NCBI RefSeq assembly: GCF_001298105.1 | Contig: NZ_LGJH01000162.1 | Coordinates: 1-64,000, forward strand | Direction: 5' to 3' | Length of the DNA: 64,000 bases | Origin: Novosphingobium sp. ST904 | GTDB taxonomy: Bacteria > Pseudomonadota > Alphaproteobacteria > Sphingomonadales > Sphingomonadaceae | In this document: in pieces, positions 54,101-61,957 of the stretch | Layout of the letters: the number at the start of each line of letters is the position of its first letter | How positions within the stretch are numbered: the first letter of the stretch is position 1 | Notes under the pieces: model-generated | Told to the model about the DNA's origin: nothing | Databases searched by the model: none | Seen by the model: only the letters and a program-made list of their open reading frames with translations | Translations under genes and position numbers: made by a program

Positions 54101-54420
54101 CCGCCCCTTCCGCAGTGAGTAGCGCGGCGACCGGTGCAATCACCCCCGATATTTCGACGGCAGGCACCTTCGTTCGGACTGCGCTTAGCGGCGGGATCGC
54201 GATCAATGCTCCCACCGGGACGCCCTTCGACGGTCAGCCTATTCGCTTCCGACTCAAGGACAACGCAACCGCCAGAGCACTGGCATGGAATGCGATTTAT
54301 CGAGCGATCGGGGTCGCCCTGCCCGGTACGACGACAGCCTCGAAAACGACCTACGTCGCGGGTTCCTACAACGCCGCCGATGCGCGTTGGGACATCACTT
54401 CCGTTCAGACCGAGGCGTGA
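51145..54420 (+). CDS. tail spike with pectate-lyase-type beta-helix
   Basis: 1091 residues. The N-terminal ~150 resemble a T7 fibre head-binding domain (YDPVELVVEHWPYGAEAGTV, then DVERGLDRPILRLQEHAREI). A WFGCVGDGLTDDQPAF motif at about 270 starts a parallel beta-helix typical of polysaccharide-degrading spikes (repeats such as NVTITNN). The C-terminal ~200 are Gly/Thr/Ala-rich with a possible carbohydrate-binding module. It probably digests host capsule and sets host range. Confidence 0.87.
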   Translation: MAVGSEVTEHTFSPGSAMAPEALTGLIFYDPVELVVEHWPYGAEAGTVLYLDQDYTISGDWASGTASITPRAVYPLGAEWRIRREGLIRQPEVLPKISPLSSKDVERGLDRPILRLQEHAREIMRTWRSPRGENGLDLPGVGKRALKALFFDSEGNADPISIDDFSEPARAAADRAETIANGLQITTTFKDALFGSKIALAAVTTPTPGQSAVVTDPAKGGNFRFSSIDRSAEVALDPDGGLFFPPSGGNGSAGAWERSFGTTVMAEWFGCVGDGLTDDQPAFQRLVNTMAALYPKGFTVSAALNKLFRFGAVVRLPSGARIESINFTNAGTNNFFEVVGGLTAPTAFTEFVTDIAIAGCNFFCDVSNTSNVLRARNFKRLRLQNNIFQNCSLSSFGHAAEDLGLYKIANGSADSSGLPGSGTDPAIVAGFSTGPDFDDLNSDCTISGNVGNSGRYNGSLARLEFIKNVTITNNIGIGCKISWWGGGASAAEGGELWMKRRVRNVTITNNYLSRANGCINGNNSDGMTIADNICEDSMDTCLDLEGCFNCSVTGNFVRDAGNFCTSIFYASMNNVFANNTLLQTKRAKNLGSFLNTTGYTSAGTCTSSAGTNGRVRLTFAASHGFSDDQMIAPGTKSGNMGAALSGWYPILILDATTLELVGTEDIGTMTGAVSNVRYQRGNIMFQSNLATFDAADEADRVLWQGNTCIYEGTHNLATINGDTAMRTMMVSGNHLRNVRIVDVSLDSKSVIQGNYLEFDSQPVWATANVALLQSTGRIIDNTLKVLPKCVLPAGTVGIATYQVVSSGTWGEMRGNSVEDWPSQLTADMGYQYRVDASNPCGLMIIDNVFDTVLDMNASKGSIRIVYEGNRSKNKSLPVARPAVASIGTLGGLVRGTKIESGVALSAGGVFAQVALNDGWDTSNAWVAGMNVAVGDMLYSGSSVYRATAAGVAGATAPTGTGTAVSDGTLTYRYITAKVVWGALSLAAPSAVSSAATGAITPDISTAGTFVRTALSGGIAINAPTGTPFDGQPIRFRLKDNATARALAWNAIYRAIGVALPGTTTASKTTYVAGSYNAADARWDITSVQTEA

Positions 54421-54450
54421 CGTCCACGCCAATCAACAGGGGGAAACACT

Positions 54451-54696
54451 ATGCCCATACCCAAATATCAAAGTCTGGATGAACTCAGAGACGAGTTCGC
54501 GCAGGCCGCCGACGAAATCGGCACGACTTCCCTGTACGCCCGGCCAGCTTCGGAGGGAGAGCGCGAAATCGCGGACTATCCGGTTTACGCCGCCAATCGG
54601 GAATTCCGCTGGCTGCTTTCACAGCAGCAGGTCGAAGAAATCTTGGCCTCCAATGATCCGCCCGAGTTGGCGGCGCTGCTGACGGTGCTCTCATGA
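54451..54696 (+). CDS. small prophage protein after tail spike
   Basis: 81 residues, MPIPKYQSLDELRDEFAQAA, acidic and helical (VEEILASNDPPELAALLTVL). SD AGGGGG before the ATG. Unknown function; its stop overlaps the holin candidate start (ATGA). Confidence 0.62.
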   Translation: MPIPKYQSLDELRDEFAQAADEIGTTSLYARPASEGEREIADYPVYAANREFRWLLSQQQVEEILASNDPPELAALLTVLS

Positions 54697-54890
54697 TCCG
54701 CTTTCCGTTCAACGTACCCGAGGGGGTCAAGCAGCTGCTCGACGCTCTCTCAATCACCGCATTGCTTGGGAGTCTCATGAGTTTGCTGCCTGCCATCGCC
54801 TCCATTCTGACGATCCTTTGGACGGCTATCCGCATCTACGAGACGCCGACCATCCAGCGGCTCGTAAACCGGCGGGAGGAAGAACTTTGA
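54693..54890 (+). CDS. holin candidate 1
   Basis: 65 residues with one strong hydrophobic segment pair (LSITALLGSLMSLLPAIASI / LTILWTAIRIYE) and a charged tail (RREEEL). This type (WTAIRIYETPT) recurs beside phage lysozymes. Likely a holin or antiholin. Confidence 0.72.
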   Translation: MIRFPFNVPEGVKQLLDALSITALLGSLMSLLPAIASILTILWTAIRIYETPTIQRLVNRREEEL

Positions 54891-55156
54891 GGGCGTTCGT
54901 CTCAGGCATTCGGAGCCGCCTTATCGAGGATTGGCGGCTTTGGTGGCGCTATTGGTCCGTCCGCCTCAACGCGATCGGACTGGCCATCCTAACGGGTTGC
55001 CAGCTCATTTCCGACGCGTGGAGCACGATGCCTCCAGACCTGCGCGCGGCACTGCCCTACGCCCGCGATGTATCCATCCTGCTTTTTGCAGCCGGGATCG
55101 TCGCGCGGCTTGTCCAGCAACCCAATCTGACGGAGAGAAAAAATGGACGCGGATAA
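54887..55156 (+). CDS. holin candidate 2 (DUF7940-like)
   Basis: 89 residues from a TTG overlapping the upstream stop, with GGAGG nine bases before. WWRYWSVRLNAIGLAILTGC and the later VSILLFAAGIVARLVQQ give two transmembrane helices; the WSVRLNA signature matches phage holin-like proteins. Overlaps the lysozyme start. Confidence 0.7.
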   Translation: MRAFVSGIRSRLIEDWRLWWRYWSVRLNAIGLAILTGCQLISDAWSTMPPDLRAALPYARDVSILLFAAGIVARLVQQPNLTERKNGRG

Positions 55157-55787
55157 GCGGCCCCCGCTGACGCTACCGAAAAAAGGATCTTTAGCCGCGG
55201 TGGTTGGCATATCCGCGGCTGCAATGCTGCTTCGTCTCGTGCCGGAAGAAGAAAGCGGCCGAACGGTTGCGGTACAGATTGAGCCAGATGGCAAGGCGCA
55301 AGTCATTCACATATCGGGCAGGCAATACCTGACCGCTTATCTGGATATTGCCGGCGTGGGTACCGCCTGCGATGGGATTACCTCCTTCCAGGGGATGCCC
55401 ATCCGGAAGGGTCAAGTCTTCGACGAAACGCAATGCGCCGCCATGCTCGAACGGGAACTGGTGAAGCACGCCGAAGGTGTGATGCGCTGCACGCCGTTCA
55501 ACACTGGGACGCAACCCTACCAAATCACGGCGGCAGTATCTTTCGCCTACAATGTGGGCGTTGGCAGCTGGTGCGGCAGCACAGCGGCGAAACGCTTCAA
55601 GGCAGGCGATATCACCGGTATGTGCGACTGGCTTCTTCCTTGGAATAAAGCCCGCGTCAAAGGGGTATTGCAACCTGTTACCGGGCTTTCGAAGCGCCGC
55701 AATCGGGAACGCCAATATTGCCTTACCGGTACCGGGCCCACTTTCACGCCCACAACGCTAAATGCTCGTTTACAGGCGTTTCGCTGA
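55143..55787 (+). CDS. phage lysozyme (GH24-like, SAR-type)
   Basis: 214 residues. An N-terminal hydrophobic helix (GSLAAVVGISAAAMLLRLV) is a signal-anchor-release type. The core has GRQYLTAYLDIAGVGT with catalytic Asp and Thr spaced as in GH24 (D-x5-T), but the usual Glu nine residues before the Asp is Gly. Later VSFAYNVGVGSWCGST matches the family helix. It degrades peptidoglycan at lysis, or acts by a variant mechanism. Confidence 0.82.
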   Translation: MDADKRPPLTLPKKGSLAAVVGISAAAMLLRLVPEEESGRTVAVQIEPDGKAQVIHISGRQYLTAYLDIAGVGTACDGITSFQGMPIRKGQVFDETQCAAMLERELVKHAEGVMRCTPFNTGTQPYQITAAVSFAYNVGVGSWCGSTAAKRFKAGDITGMCDWLLPWNKARVKGVLQPVTGLSKRRNRERQYCLTGTGPTFTPTTLNARLQAFR

Positions 55788-55996
55788 TGCCGCGCGTCAC
55801 CCTGTCCATCGCGCGGCTGTTGCGATCGAATCAGCAGTTGGCGATCGCCAACGCTGGCAAGGCTGCGGCTGAAACCGCAAAAGTTGCCGAAGAAACGCAA
55901 AGCCTGATTGATTTGACGCTGGGCCTGGACGTTGACGGGACGCGACAATCGATAGCCAGCATCGAGCGACGGCTAGATCAGCTGGAGGAACCATAA
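55787..55996 (+). CDS. small coiled-coil prophage protein
   Basis: 69 residues, MPRVTLSIARLLRSNQQLAI then a coiled coil (ETAKVAEETQSLIDLTLG, SIASIERRLDQLEEP). ATG overlaps the lysozyme stop (TGATG). Position between lysozyme and spanins; function unknown. Confidence 0.62.
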   Translation: MPRVTLSIARLLRSNQQLAIANAGKAAAETAKVAEETQSLIDLTLGLDVDGTRQSIASIERRLDQLEEP

Positions 55997-55998
55997 CC

Positions 55999-56355
55999 AT
56001 GGCTTGGTTGGTATCCGGTCTGATCCACGCAGGGCTTGCTCAGGCCCAAGCGAAGCGTTTTGCACCGTGGGTAGCGCTCGCCCTCTTCTTTGCCCTCCTA
56101 GGCCTCTCCGTGGTCATTTTCAGGCTGTGGGATTTTCAGGACGATAAGGAGGCCATCACGGTCGACAGAAACGCTGCCCGTGCAGAATTTCAGGAGCGTC
56201 AAATCAACGCCGAGCGTGCTGCCGGCGCTGCGAAGGTGGAGCGCGATCGCGCCGCTGCCGCGAAGCAAGACAAGTTGGAGGATAAAATCGATGATGCGCG
56301 GGCACATGGCGGCACTGCTGCTGACGACGTGTGGAATAACGGCTTGTGGGATTGA
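55999..56355 (+). CDS. Rz-like inner-membrane spanin
   Basis: 118 residues: transmembrane helix (APWVALALFFALLGLSVVIF) followed by a periplasmic coiled coil (AAGAAKVERDRAAAAKQDKL). Acts with Rz1 to fuse the inner and outer membranes at lysis. Starts 3 nt after the previous stop. Confidence 0.8.
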   Translation: MAWLVSGLIHAGLAQAQAKRFAPWVALALFFALLGLSVVIFRLWDFQDDKEAITVDRNAARAEFQERQINAERAAGAAKVERDRAAAAKQDKLEDKIDDARAHGGTAADDVWNNGLWD

Positions 56356-56611
56356 ACCCAAACGCATCGAAACGGCCCAGACCGATCGTGCGACCCTCGA
56401 CCAATGCCCCCGATCCGTCACATCACCCGGCGCCTTGCCGACAAGACAAACGATCTTGTTGGCGGATGGCCGTCAGGCAATCGAAGTCTCCGAAGCTGAC
56501 GCCCGTGAGAACATGATTCTTTCCGGCGCGCTCGTGTTCAAGCGCGCGTGGACGGACTGCCGTAGCGTCGTGATCTATGTCGAAGAGAGAGATGCCAAGC
56601 TGGCAAAATGA
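56291..56611 (+). CDS. Rz1-like outer-membrane spanin lipoprotein
   Basis: 106 residues, starting in another frame inside Rz. MMRGHMAALLLTTCGITACG contains a lipobox (ITAC) after a short hydrophobic stretch. The nested start is typical of Rz/Rz1 pairs. The mature part is longer than usual Rz1 proteins and not Pro-rich, so it may be a spanin variant. Confidence 0.72.
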   Translation: MMRGHMAALLLTTCGITACGIEPKRIETAQTDRATLDQCPRSVTSPGALPTRQTILLADGRQAIEVSEADARENMILSGALVFKRAWTDCRSVVIYVEERDAKLAK

Positions 56612-56695
56612 CCGGTGCGACGCTAGGGGCGAAATCAACCAAAGTCGCACAACATTTTCTATATAAGTTCTTGAAAATGCTGGATTGCCCGAAAA

Positions 56696-56717
56696 CTTAC
56701 CATTAGACGACGGGGCA
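56696..56717. repeat. attR core (22-bp direct repeat)
   Basis: Identical to 15182-15203, i.e. the first 22 nt of tRNA-Gln on the minus strand without the rest of the gene. Marks the right end of the prophage. Confidence 0.93.
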
Positions 56718-56729
56718 TCGGGAGGCGCC

Positions 56730-56758
56730 CCTCTAGTCGGGGTCGTGATTCGCGTCAA
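56730..56758 (-). promoter_or_regulatory. displaced chromosomal promoter of tRNA-Gln
   Basis: Minus strand TTGACG (56758-56753), 17-nt spacer, TAGAGG (56735-56730), 12 nt before the attR core. It was presumably the original tRNA promoter and now reads leftward into the prophage's lysis end. Confidence 0.8.
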
Positions 56759-56863
56759 GCCACCTTTTTGCAGTCAGGGTTGCCCCTTTGCCCGGGGGGC
56801 GTTAGCATCGCGTCAGGTATCCGCCGCTGGCGGTAAGATTTTATTCGAACGAGATTACATATC

Positions 56864-58303
56864 ATGGCGGAGCAAGATCCGCCGGCAGCAAGAGTCGATG
56901 TGTCGGGCCGCCCGGGAAGGCGGCGCAAGGCGAGGAAGGGCAAGTCACGCTCCTCCGGACCCGGCACGGCCAAGGCGCGCCCTCCGGGCAGCGCCGCCGA
57001 GGCAGGCGGAGCGCCGCGCGAAGAAACGAATTCCGACGCGCAGTCGTCACCCCGCCAGTCGCAATCGCGGCCGGGAAGTCCGCGTCAGAAAGGTTCGCGA
57101 AAATCCTCGTCTCGCCGGGGCAAGAGCGGGCGCGCGCCCGTTGCCCGCGCCAAGGCGGCCGGAACCGCGTCCAGCCCCGCACCGGAACTCCAGATCGAAC
57201 CGGCCGCCGCCGCCGATCCGAAACCCGCCATCGCCCGTTTCTCCCCGGTCGCGCCGGGGCAATCGCTGCGGACGCCGTACCGGCAATCCTATGCGGCGAT
57301 CGACCTCGGCACCAACAACTGCCGGCTGCTGATCGCGCGTCCTTCGGGCGAGAATTTCACGGTGATCGACGCGTTCAGCCGCGTCGTGCGGCTGGGTGAA
57401 GGCCTGGCCCAGTCCGGGCGACTGTCCGAAGCGGCGATGGACCGCACGCTGGCGGCATTGCGCGTCTGCGCCGACAAGTTGATGCGGCGCAACGTCTATC
57501 TCGCCCGTTCGGTGGCCACCGAAGCCTGCCGCCGTGCGGAGAACGGGCCGGAATTCATCGAACGCGTGCGGCAGGAAACCGGCATCGCGCTCGACATCAT
57601 CAGCGCCCGCGAGGAAGCGCGGCTGGCCGTGCTCGGCTGCCACGTCCTGCTGGAGGAAGGTTTCGGCCCGGCGATGATTTTCGATATCGGCGGCGGTTCC
57701 ACCGAACTCGTCCTGATCGAAAGCACCGGGACCGTGCCCCGCATCCTCGATTGGCAATCGGTGCCCTGGGGCGTGGTCTCGCTCACCGAAAGCTGCGGCC
57801 CTGAAGGCACCACGCTGGAAGAGCGCCTGGAACGCTACCGGATCATGCACGGCCTCGTGTCCGACAGTTTCGCCGACTTCGCCAAGCGCGTCTCCCCGGC
57901 GCGCGAAGGCGCTGCGCAGACCGGCCCGCTGCGCCTGCTCGGCACCAGCGGCACGGTAACCACGCTCGCCAGCCTGCACCTCGAACTGCCGCAGTATGAC
58001 CGCCGCATGGTCGACGGGCTGATCGTTCCCGCCGAATCGATGCGCGAGATCAGCTCGCGGCTTTCCTCGATGTCGATCGAGGAACGGCGCGAGGTGAACT
58101 GCATCGGCCGGGAGCGCGCCGATCTCGTGGTCGCCGGCTGCGCGATCCTCGAATCGATTCTCGACCTCTGGCCCGCCGCCCGCCTCGGGGTGGCCGATCG
58201 CGGTATCCGCGAAGGCATCCTGCGCAGCCTCATCGCTTCGCATTCGGCCAGCAAGACCCTGGCTCCCGCCGGGCACTCACACCAATTGGAGAACCGGCCA
58301 TGA
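56864..58303 (+). CDS. Ppx/GppA family phosphatase
   Basis: 479 residues: exopolyphosphatase or guanosine pentaphosphate phosphatase. The first ~140 residues are a Lys/Arg/Ser/Pro-rich disordered extension. The catalytic domain follows with AAIDLGTNNCRLLIARP (phosphate 1), SVATEACRRAENG, FDIGGGSTELV (phosphate 2) and LGTSGTVTTLASLH. It cleaves polyphosphate and/or pppGpp. Starts at ATG 56864; overlaps rlmE by 4 nt. Confidence 0.92.
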   Translation: MAEQDPPAARVDVSGRPGRRRKARKGKSRSSGPGTAKARPPGSAAEAGGAPREETNSDAQSSPRQSQSRPGSPRQKGSRKSSSRRGKSGRAPVARAKAAGTASSPAPELQIEPAAAADPKPAIARFSPVAPGQSLRTPYRQSYAAIDLGTNNCRLLIARPSGENFTVIDAFSRVVRLGEGLAQSGRLSEAAMDRTLAALRVCADKLMRRNVYLARSVATEACRRAENGPEFIERVRQETGIALDIISAREEARLAVLGCHVLLEEGFGPAMIFDIGGGSTELVLIESTGTVPRILDWQSVPWGVVSLTESCGPEGTTLEERLERYRIMHGLVSDSFADFAKRVSPAREGAAQTGPLRLLGTSGTVTTLASLHLELPQYDRRMVDGLIVPAESMREISSRLSSMSIEERREVNCIGRERADLVVAGCAILESILDLWPAARLGVADRGIREGILRSLIASHSASKTLAPAGHSHQLENRP

Positions 58304-58977
58304 GCCGTTCCGGACGCGACCCCAACGAGCGGCTTCGCACCGCCAAGAAGCGCACGACCAGCTCTGCGCGCTGGCTCACGCGCCAGATCAACGATCCTTA
58401 CGTCAAGCAGGCCAAGGCCGACGGCTATCGCAGCCGTGCCGCGTACAAGCTGCTGGAGCTCGACGAGAAGTTCGACCTGTTCAAGGGCGTGACCCGCGCG
58501 GTCGACCTGGGCATCGCGCCGGGCGGATGGAGCCAGGTGCTGCGCCTGAAATGCCCCAAGGCCAAAGTCGTGGGCATCGACCTGCTGCCTACCGACCCGA
58601 TCGAGGGCGTGACCATCTTCGAGATGGACTTCATGGCCGACGAAGCCCCCGCCGCGCTGGAAGGCGCGCTGGAAGGCGCGCCCGACCTCGTGCTTTCGGA
58701 CATGGCCGCCAATACCGTGGGCCACAAGCAGACCGATCACTTGCGCACCATGGGCCTGGTCGAGACGGCCGCCGACTTCGCGATCCAGTATCTGGCGCCC
58801 GGCGGCACGTTCGTTGCCAAGGTCTTCGCGGGCGGCACCGATACCGAACTGCTCGGCATCCTGAAAAAGCGCTTCACCAGCGTGAAGCATGCCAAGCCGC
58901 CCGCCAGCCGCAAGGGTTCGTCCGAGTGGTACGTGATCGCCAAGGGCTTCAAGGGGCCTGCGGACACGCCTGAATGA
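58300..58977 (+). CDS. rlmE: 23S rRNA (uridine-2'-O-) methyltransferase
   Basis: 225 residues, RlmE/FtsJ family: SAYKLLELDEKFDLF-type N-terminus (SRAAYKLLELDEKFDLFKGV), SAM loop DLGIAPGGWSQVL, DLLPTDPIEGV and the DLVLSDMAANTVG segment, with a C-terminal SSEWYVIAKGF end containing the catalytic Lys. Modifies U2552-equivalent of 23S rRNA. Coupled to ppx (ATGA) and to the next gene (ATGA). Confidence 0.95.
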   Translation: MSRSGRDPNERLRTAKKRTTSSARWLTRQINDPYVKQAKADGYRSRAAYKLLELDEKFDLFKGVTRAVDLGIAPGGWSQVLRLKCPKAKVVGIDLLPTDPIEGVTIFEMDFMADEAPAALEGALEGAPDLVLSDMAANTVGHKQTDHLRTMGLVETAADFAIQYLAPGGTFVAKVFAGGTDTELLGILKKRFTSVKHAKPPASRKGSSEWYVIAKGFKGPADTPE

Positions 58978-59513
58978 CGCGCTACGTGGTCCTGCCCGGC
59001 ATCGGCGGTTCGGGCGCGGAGCACTGGCAGTCACACTGGGAGCGCGCAGACTCCCGAATGCACCGCTTTGCGCCGGAAAGCTGGGATGCGCCCCGCCTCG
59101 ACCAGTGGATCGAAGCGCTCGACCACGCGGTGTCTCGCGCGGCGGAGCCTCCGGTACTGGTTGCGCACAGCCTCTCGTGCCTGCTGGTGGCGCACTGGAG
59201 CCGCCGGTCCAGCCTGACGGTGCGCGGCGCCTTCCTGGTGGCGCTGCCGGACCCGCAAGGCCCGTCGTTCCCCGCCGAGGCTGCCGGTTTCGCCGATCCG
59301 CCGGAAGCGCCCCTGCGTTTTCCCGGCCTGCTGATCGCCAGTTCCAACGATCCTTACGGCACGCTCGAACATGCCCGGCTGAGGGCGGGCCAATGGAGCT
59401 GTCCGCTGATGGAGGCAGGCGATCTCGGCCATATCAATGCCGCCAGCGCGCTTGGCGACTGGGCCTGGGGCCGCGCGGAACTCGATCGCTTCGAGGCGGG
59501 CCTCGCGAGATAA
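58974..59513 (+). CDS. RBBP9/YdeN-family alpha/beta hydrolase
   Basis: 179 residues with LPGIGGSGAEHWQSHWE (oxyanion region), nucleophile elbow VAHSLSCLLVAHW (Ser), a central Asn/Asp region SSNDPYGTLEHA and His in DLGHINAASALGDW. Serine hydrolase of unknown substrate, last gene of the ppx-rlmE operon. Confidence 0.88.
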   Translation: MTRYVVLPGIGGSGAEHWQSHWERADSRMHRFAPESWDAPRLDQWIEALDHAVSRAAEPPVLVAHSLSCLLVAHWSRRSSLTVRGAFLVALPDPQGPSFPAEAAGFADPPEAPLRFPGLLIASSNDPYGTLEHARLRAGQWSCPLMEAGDLGHINAASALGDWAWGRAELDRFEAGLAR

Positions 59514-59581
59514 CGAAAACGTCCGCAAGGCGACTCGGTGACGCCCGCGGACCGCTTTCTGCCGGCCTGAGCCGGAATGAC

Positions 59582-60207
59582 TTACTGCGCGGGGGCTTCG
59601 CTTGCCTCGGCAGCCGGAGCCGCAGCACCTTCCGCGGGAGCGCGGCGGCATCGGCCGCCGGGGCCGCACCGGCAGCGGGCGCTGCGGGCAGCGGCAGGTT
59701 CGAACCCTGCGCGTTGAGATAGGCGATCACGTTGGCGCGGTCTTCACCCTTGGGCAGACCTGCAAACGTCATCTTGGTGCCGGGCGCGAAAGCCTTCGGG
59801 CTCTTCAGCCATTCGTTCAGCTTGTCGAAGTCCCACTTGCCGCCCACGCCCTTGAGCGCATCGGAGAAGGCGAACCCGGCCACGCCCTGACCGATGCCTT
59901 CACCGACCACGCCGTAAAGGTTGGGACCGATGCCGTTGGCACCGCCCTGGTTGATCGTGTGGCAGGAGGCGCACTTGGCAAAAGTGGCCTGTCCCTTGGC
60001 GGGATCGGCGCTGGCAAGGAGCGTTGCGATCGGGGCTTCGCCGCCGGCTTCGCTTTCCTGTTCCACACCTTCGATGGCATAACCCATCGTTTCGGGACGA
60101 TGCGGCTTGTCCGCACGGAAGTAATGAGCGCTGACGCTGGTCAGACCGAGACCGACGATACCGGCGAACAAAGCCCAGCCGGCAATGGTGTTGAAACGAT
60201 CATCCAT
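59582..60207 (-). CDS. membrane-anchored cytochrome c (C-terminal frameshift)
   Basis: About 208 residues when repaired. N-terminal transmembrane anchor (MDDRFNTIAGWALFAGIVGL), heme site CASCHT, and axial Met in PGTKMTFAGLP, i.e. class I c2/CycM type carrying electrons to a terminal oxidase. Near 59632-59641 the frame shifts -1: the Ala/Pro tail ...AEGAAAPAAEASEAPAQ in the correct frame ends at 59582. The unshifted frame runs on into Arg-rich nonsense. The functional domain is unaffected. Confidence 0.85.
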
Positions 60208-60337
60208 TTGTTGTTTGCCCTTGCCCCACGGGTGGAGTTTTTTCTCATCCTCTTTGGCCTCAGGCTCTAGAGTTGCCAGCAGGTTAGTGCAAGAGCCATT
60301 GCGGACATCGCCTTTGCGGCTTAATCGCGCGGGCGCT

Positions 60338-61231
60338 ATGCATTCCTATCCCGAACCCGCTCTCGACCTTGTCGCCCGCATGACCGAGGCCGCCGTGGCC
60401 GATCCCGCCCGCGCGGTAGCGCTTCAGGGAGCGCCCGGCTGCAACTCCCACCGCGCGGCGCTCGAACACGATCCGCAGTGCCTGCCGCTGCCGTGTTTTT
60501 CATTCGAGGACGCGCTCGATGCGGTGAAGGACGGGCGCGCGGACCGGGCGATCATCCCGATCGAGAACTCTCAGCACGGCCGCGTGGCGGACATTCACTT
60601 CCTGCTCCCCGAAAGCGGCCTGTCGATCGTCGGCGAGCATTTCATGAGAATCGAACATGCGCTGATGGCGCTGGGCGACGGACCGTTCTCGGCCGCCTAC
60701 AGCCACCCGCAGGGCCTTGGCCAGTCGCGCCGTTACTTGCGTGAACGGGGCATCGTGCCGATGGCCTATGCCGATACCGCAGGGGCCGCCGCCTTCGTGC
60801 GCGAACAGGGCGACATGGCCGCCTGCGCCATCGCGCCCAAGCTCGCCGCCGAACTTTACGACCTCAAGATCGTCGAGGAAAACGTCGAGGACGCGGCGGA
60901 CAACACCACGCGCTTCGTCGTGCTTGCCCGCGAACCGCTCGATCCCTTCGCGCTGAAGGGCGAGAAGGCGATGACCACTTTCATCTTCGAAGTGAAGAAC
61001 ATCGCCGCCGCGCTCTACAAGGCGCTCGGCGGATTCGCGACCAACGGCGTCAACATGACCAAGCTGGAGAGCTACCAGATCGGCGCCAGCTTCGCGGCGA
61101 CGACGTTCTATGCCGATATCGAGGGCGCCCCCGGAGAGCCGCGCATCGACATGGCGCTCCAGGAACTGGCATTCCACTGCAAGTATGTCCGCCCGCTCGG
61201 CACTTACCGGCAGGCGCGTGCGCGGGGATAA
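60338..61231 (+). CDS. pheA: prephenate dehydratase
   Basis: 297 residues. The prephenate dehydratase domain has GAPGCNSHRAALEH, PIENSQHGRVADIH and the active-site TRF motif (ADNTTRFVVLAREP). The C-terminal ACT domain (KNIAAALYKALGGFATNGVN) binds Phe for feedback control. It converts prephenate to phenylpyruvate in phenylalanine synthesis. Start at 60338 (MHSYPEPALDLVARM) rather than the longer frame that overlaps the cytochrome gene. Confidence 0.93.
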   Translation: MHSYPEPALDLVARMTEAAVADPARAVALQGAPGCNSHRAALEHDPQCLPLPCFSFEDALDAVKDGRADRAIIPIENSQHGRVADIHFLLPESGLSIVGEHFMRIEHALMALGDGPFSAAYSHPQGLGQSRRYLRERGIVPMAYADTAGAAAFVREQGDMAACAIAPKLAAELYDLKIVEENVEDAADNTTRFVVLAREPLDPFALKGEKAMTTFIFEVKNIAAALYKALGGFATNGVNMTKLESYQIGASFAATTFYADIEGAPGEPRIDMALQELAFHCKYVRPLGTYRQARARG

Positions 61232-61309
61232 GTCATCTAATTTCCACAACGGGTTGCACAGCTGATACCCCCATGCCAATCATCGCCGGGTATGGCTGGT
61301 GGGGGTCAG

Positions 61310-61957
61310 ATGGCGGGTACGACCGCAAGCCGCGACGCGGCGAGCGACTGGGAAGCCGTGCGCAGCGTCGGCGATATCCAGTTCGCGCCGCTTGCCCGGG
61401 TCAAGCCTCCCGCAAACCCGCAAATTCCGGACTGGCTGCGCAAGCTGGGCGAAGTGCTCGAAAGCATCTTCGCACCGATCGGCAAGCTGCTGGGCATGTC
61501 GTGGCCGGTATTCGAGAAAGTGCTTATCGCCTTGGCGATCGTGCTCGTTCTCTTCGTGCTCTGGCGCATCTTCCACCCGCTGATCGAAACCTGGCTTAGC
61601 CGTCCCGCCGAAGCGCCCGAGGAAAGCTGGGCTCCCGCTGAAGCGGAGGCGCTGGCGCTGCTTGGCGATGCCGACCGCCTCGCCGCCGAGGGCCGCTTTG
61701 CCGCCGCGGTCCACTTGCTGCTGAAACGCAGCGTCGGCCAGATTCGCGACGCCCGGCCGGATTGGCTGCACCCGGCCACCACCGCCCGCGAAATATCCGC
61801 CTTGCCGATGCTCCCGCCAAACGGGCGCGAGACGTTCGCCACCATCGCCGCGCGCGTCGAACGCAGCCGCTTCGCCTTGCGCGATCTCGACCAGGATGAC
61901 TGGAACGCCGCGCGCGAGGCCTATGCCCGTTTCGCCAAAGTGGAACTGCGCGCATGA
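61310..61957 (+). CDS. DUF4129 domain protein
   Basis: About 215 residues with one transmembrane helix (VFEKVLIALAIVLVLFVLWR) and a soluble C-terminal DUF4129 module (LLGDADRLAAEGRFAAAVHL, LLKRSVGQIRDARPDWLHPA). Members lie with MoxR ATPase and DUF58 genes in stress or secretion-linked operons. Start ambiguous: ATG 61292 or 61310, the latter following GGGGG. Confidence 0.82.
   Translation: MAGTTASRDAASDWEAVRSVGDIQFAPLARVKPPANPQIPDWLRKLGEVLESIFAPIGKLLGMSWPVFEKVLIALAIVLVLFVLWRIFHPLIETWLSRPAEAPEESWAPAEAEALALLGDADRLAAEGRFAAAVHLLLKRSVGQIRDARPDWLHPATTAREISALPMLPPNGRETFATIAARVERSRFALRDLDQDDWNAAREAYARFAKVELRA

Larger units (their letters stand above)
15182..56717. mobile_element. temperate podovirus prophage, about 41.5 kb
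   Basis: A near-complete prophage between 22-bp direct repeats at tRNA-Gln. It holds an integrase, XRE repressor and Cro-like gene, replication genes, terminase, a podovirus-type head-to-tail connector (portal), scaffold, capsid, tail-tube A and B, T7-type internal core proteins, a beta-helix tail spike and a lysis cassette with two spanins. There are no tape-measure, sheath or major tail genes, so the virion is a short-tailed podovirus. The Bbp19-like gene and overall order recall Bordetella phage BPP-1-type phages. Four of its genes carry single frameshifts, including integrase. Confidence 0.95.

Noticed and set aside
15182..56717. Diversity-generating retroelement, suggested by the BPP-1-like gene order
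   Set aside because: No reverse transcriptase and no template/variable repeat pair were found near the spike or elsewhere.
15182..56717. CRISPR array or anti-phage defence island
   Set aside because: No spaced direct repeats of CRISPR type; no restriction nuclease, toxin-antitoxin pair or known defence genes recognised.
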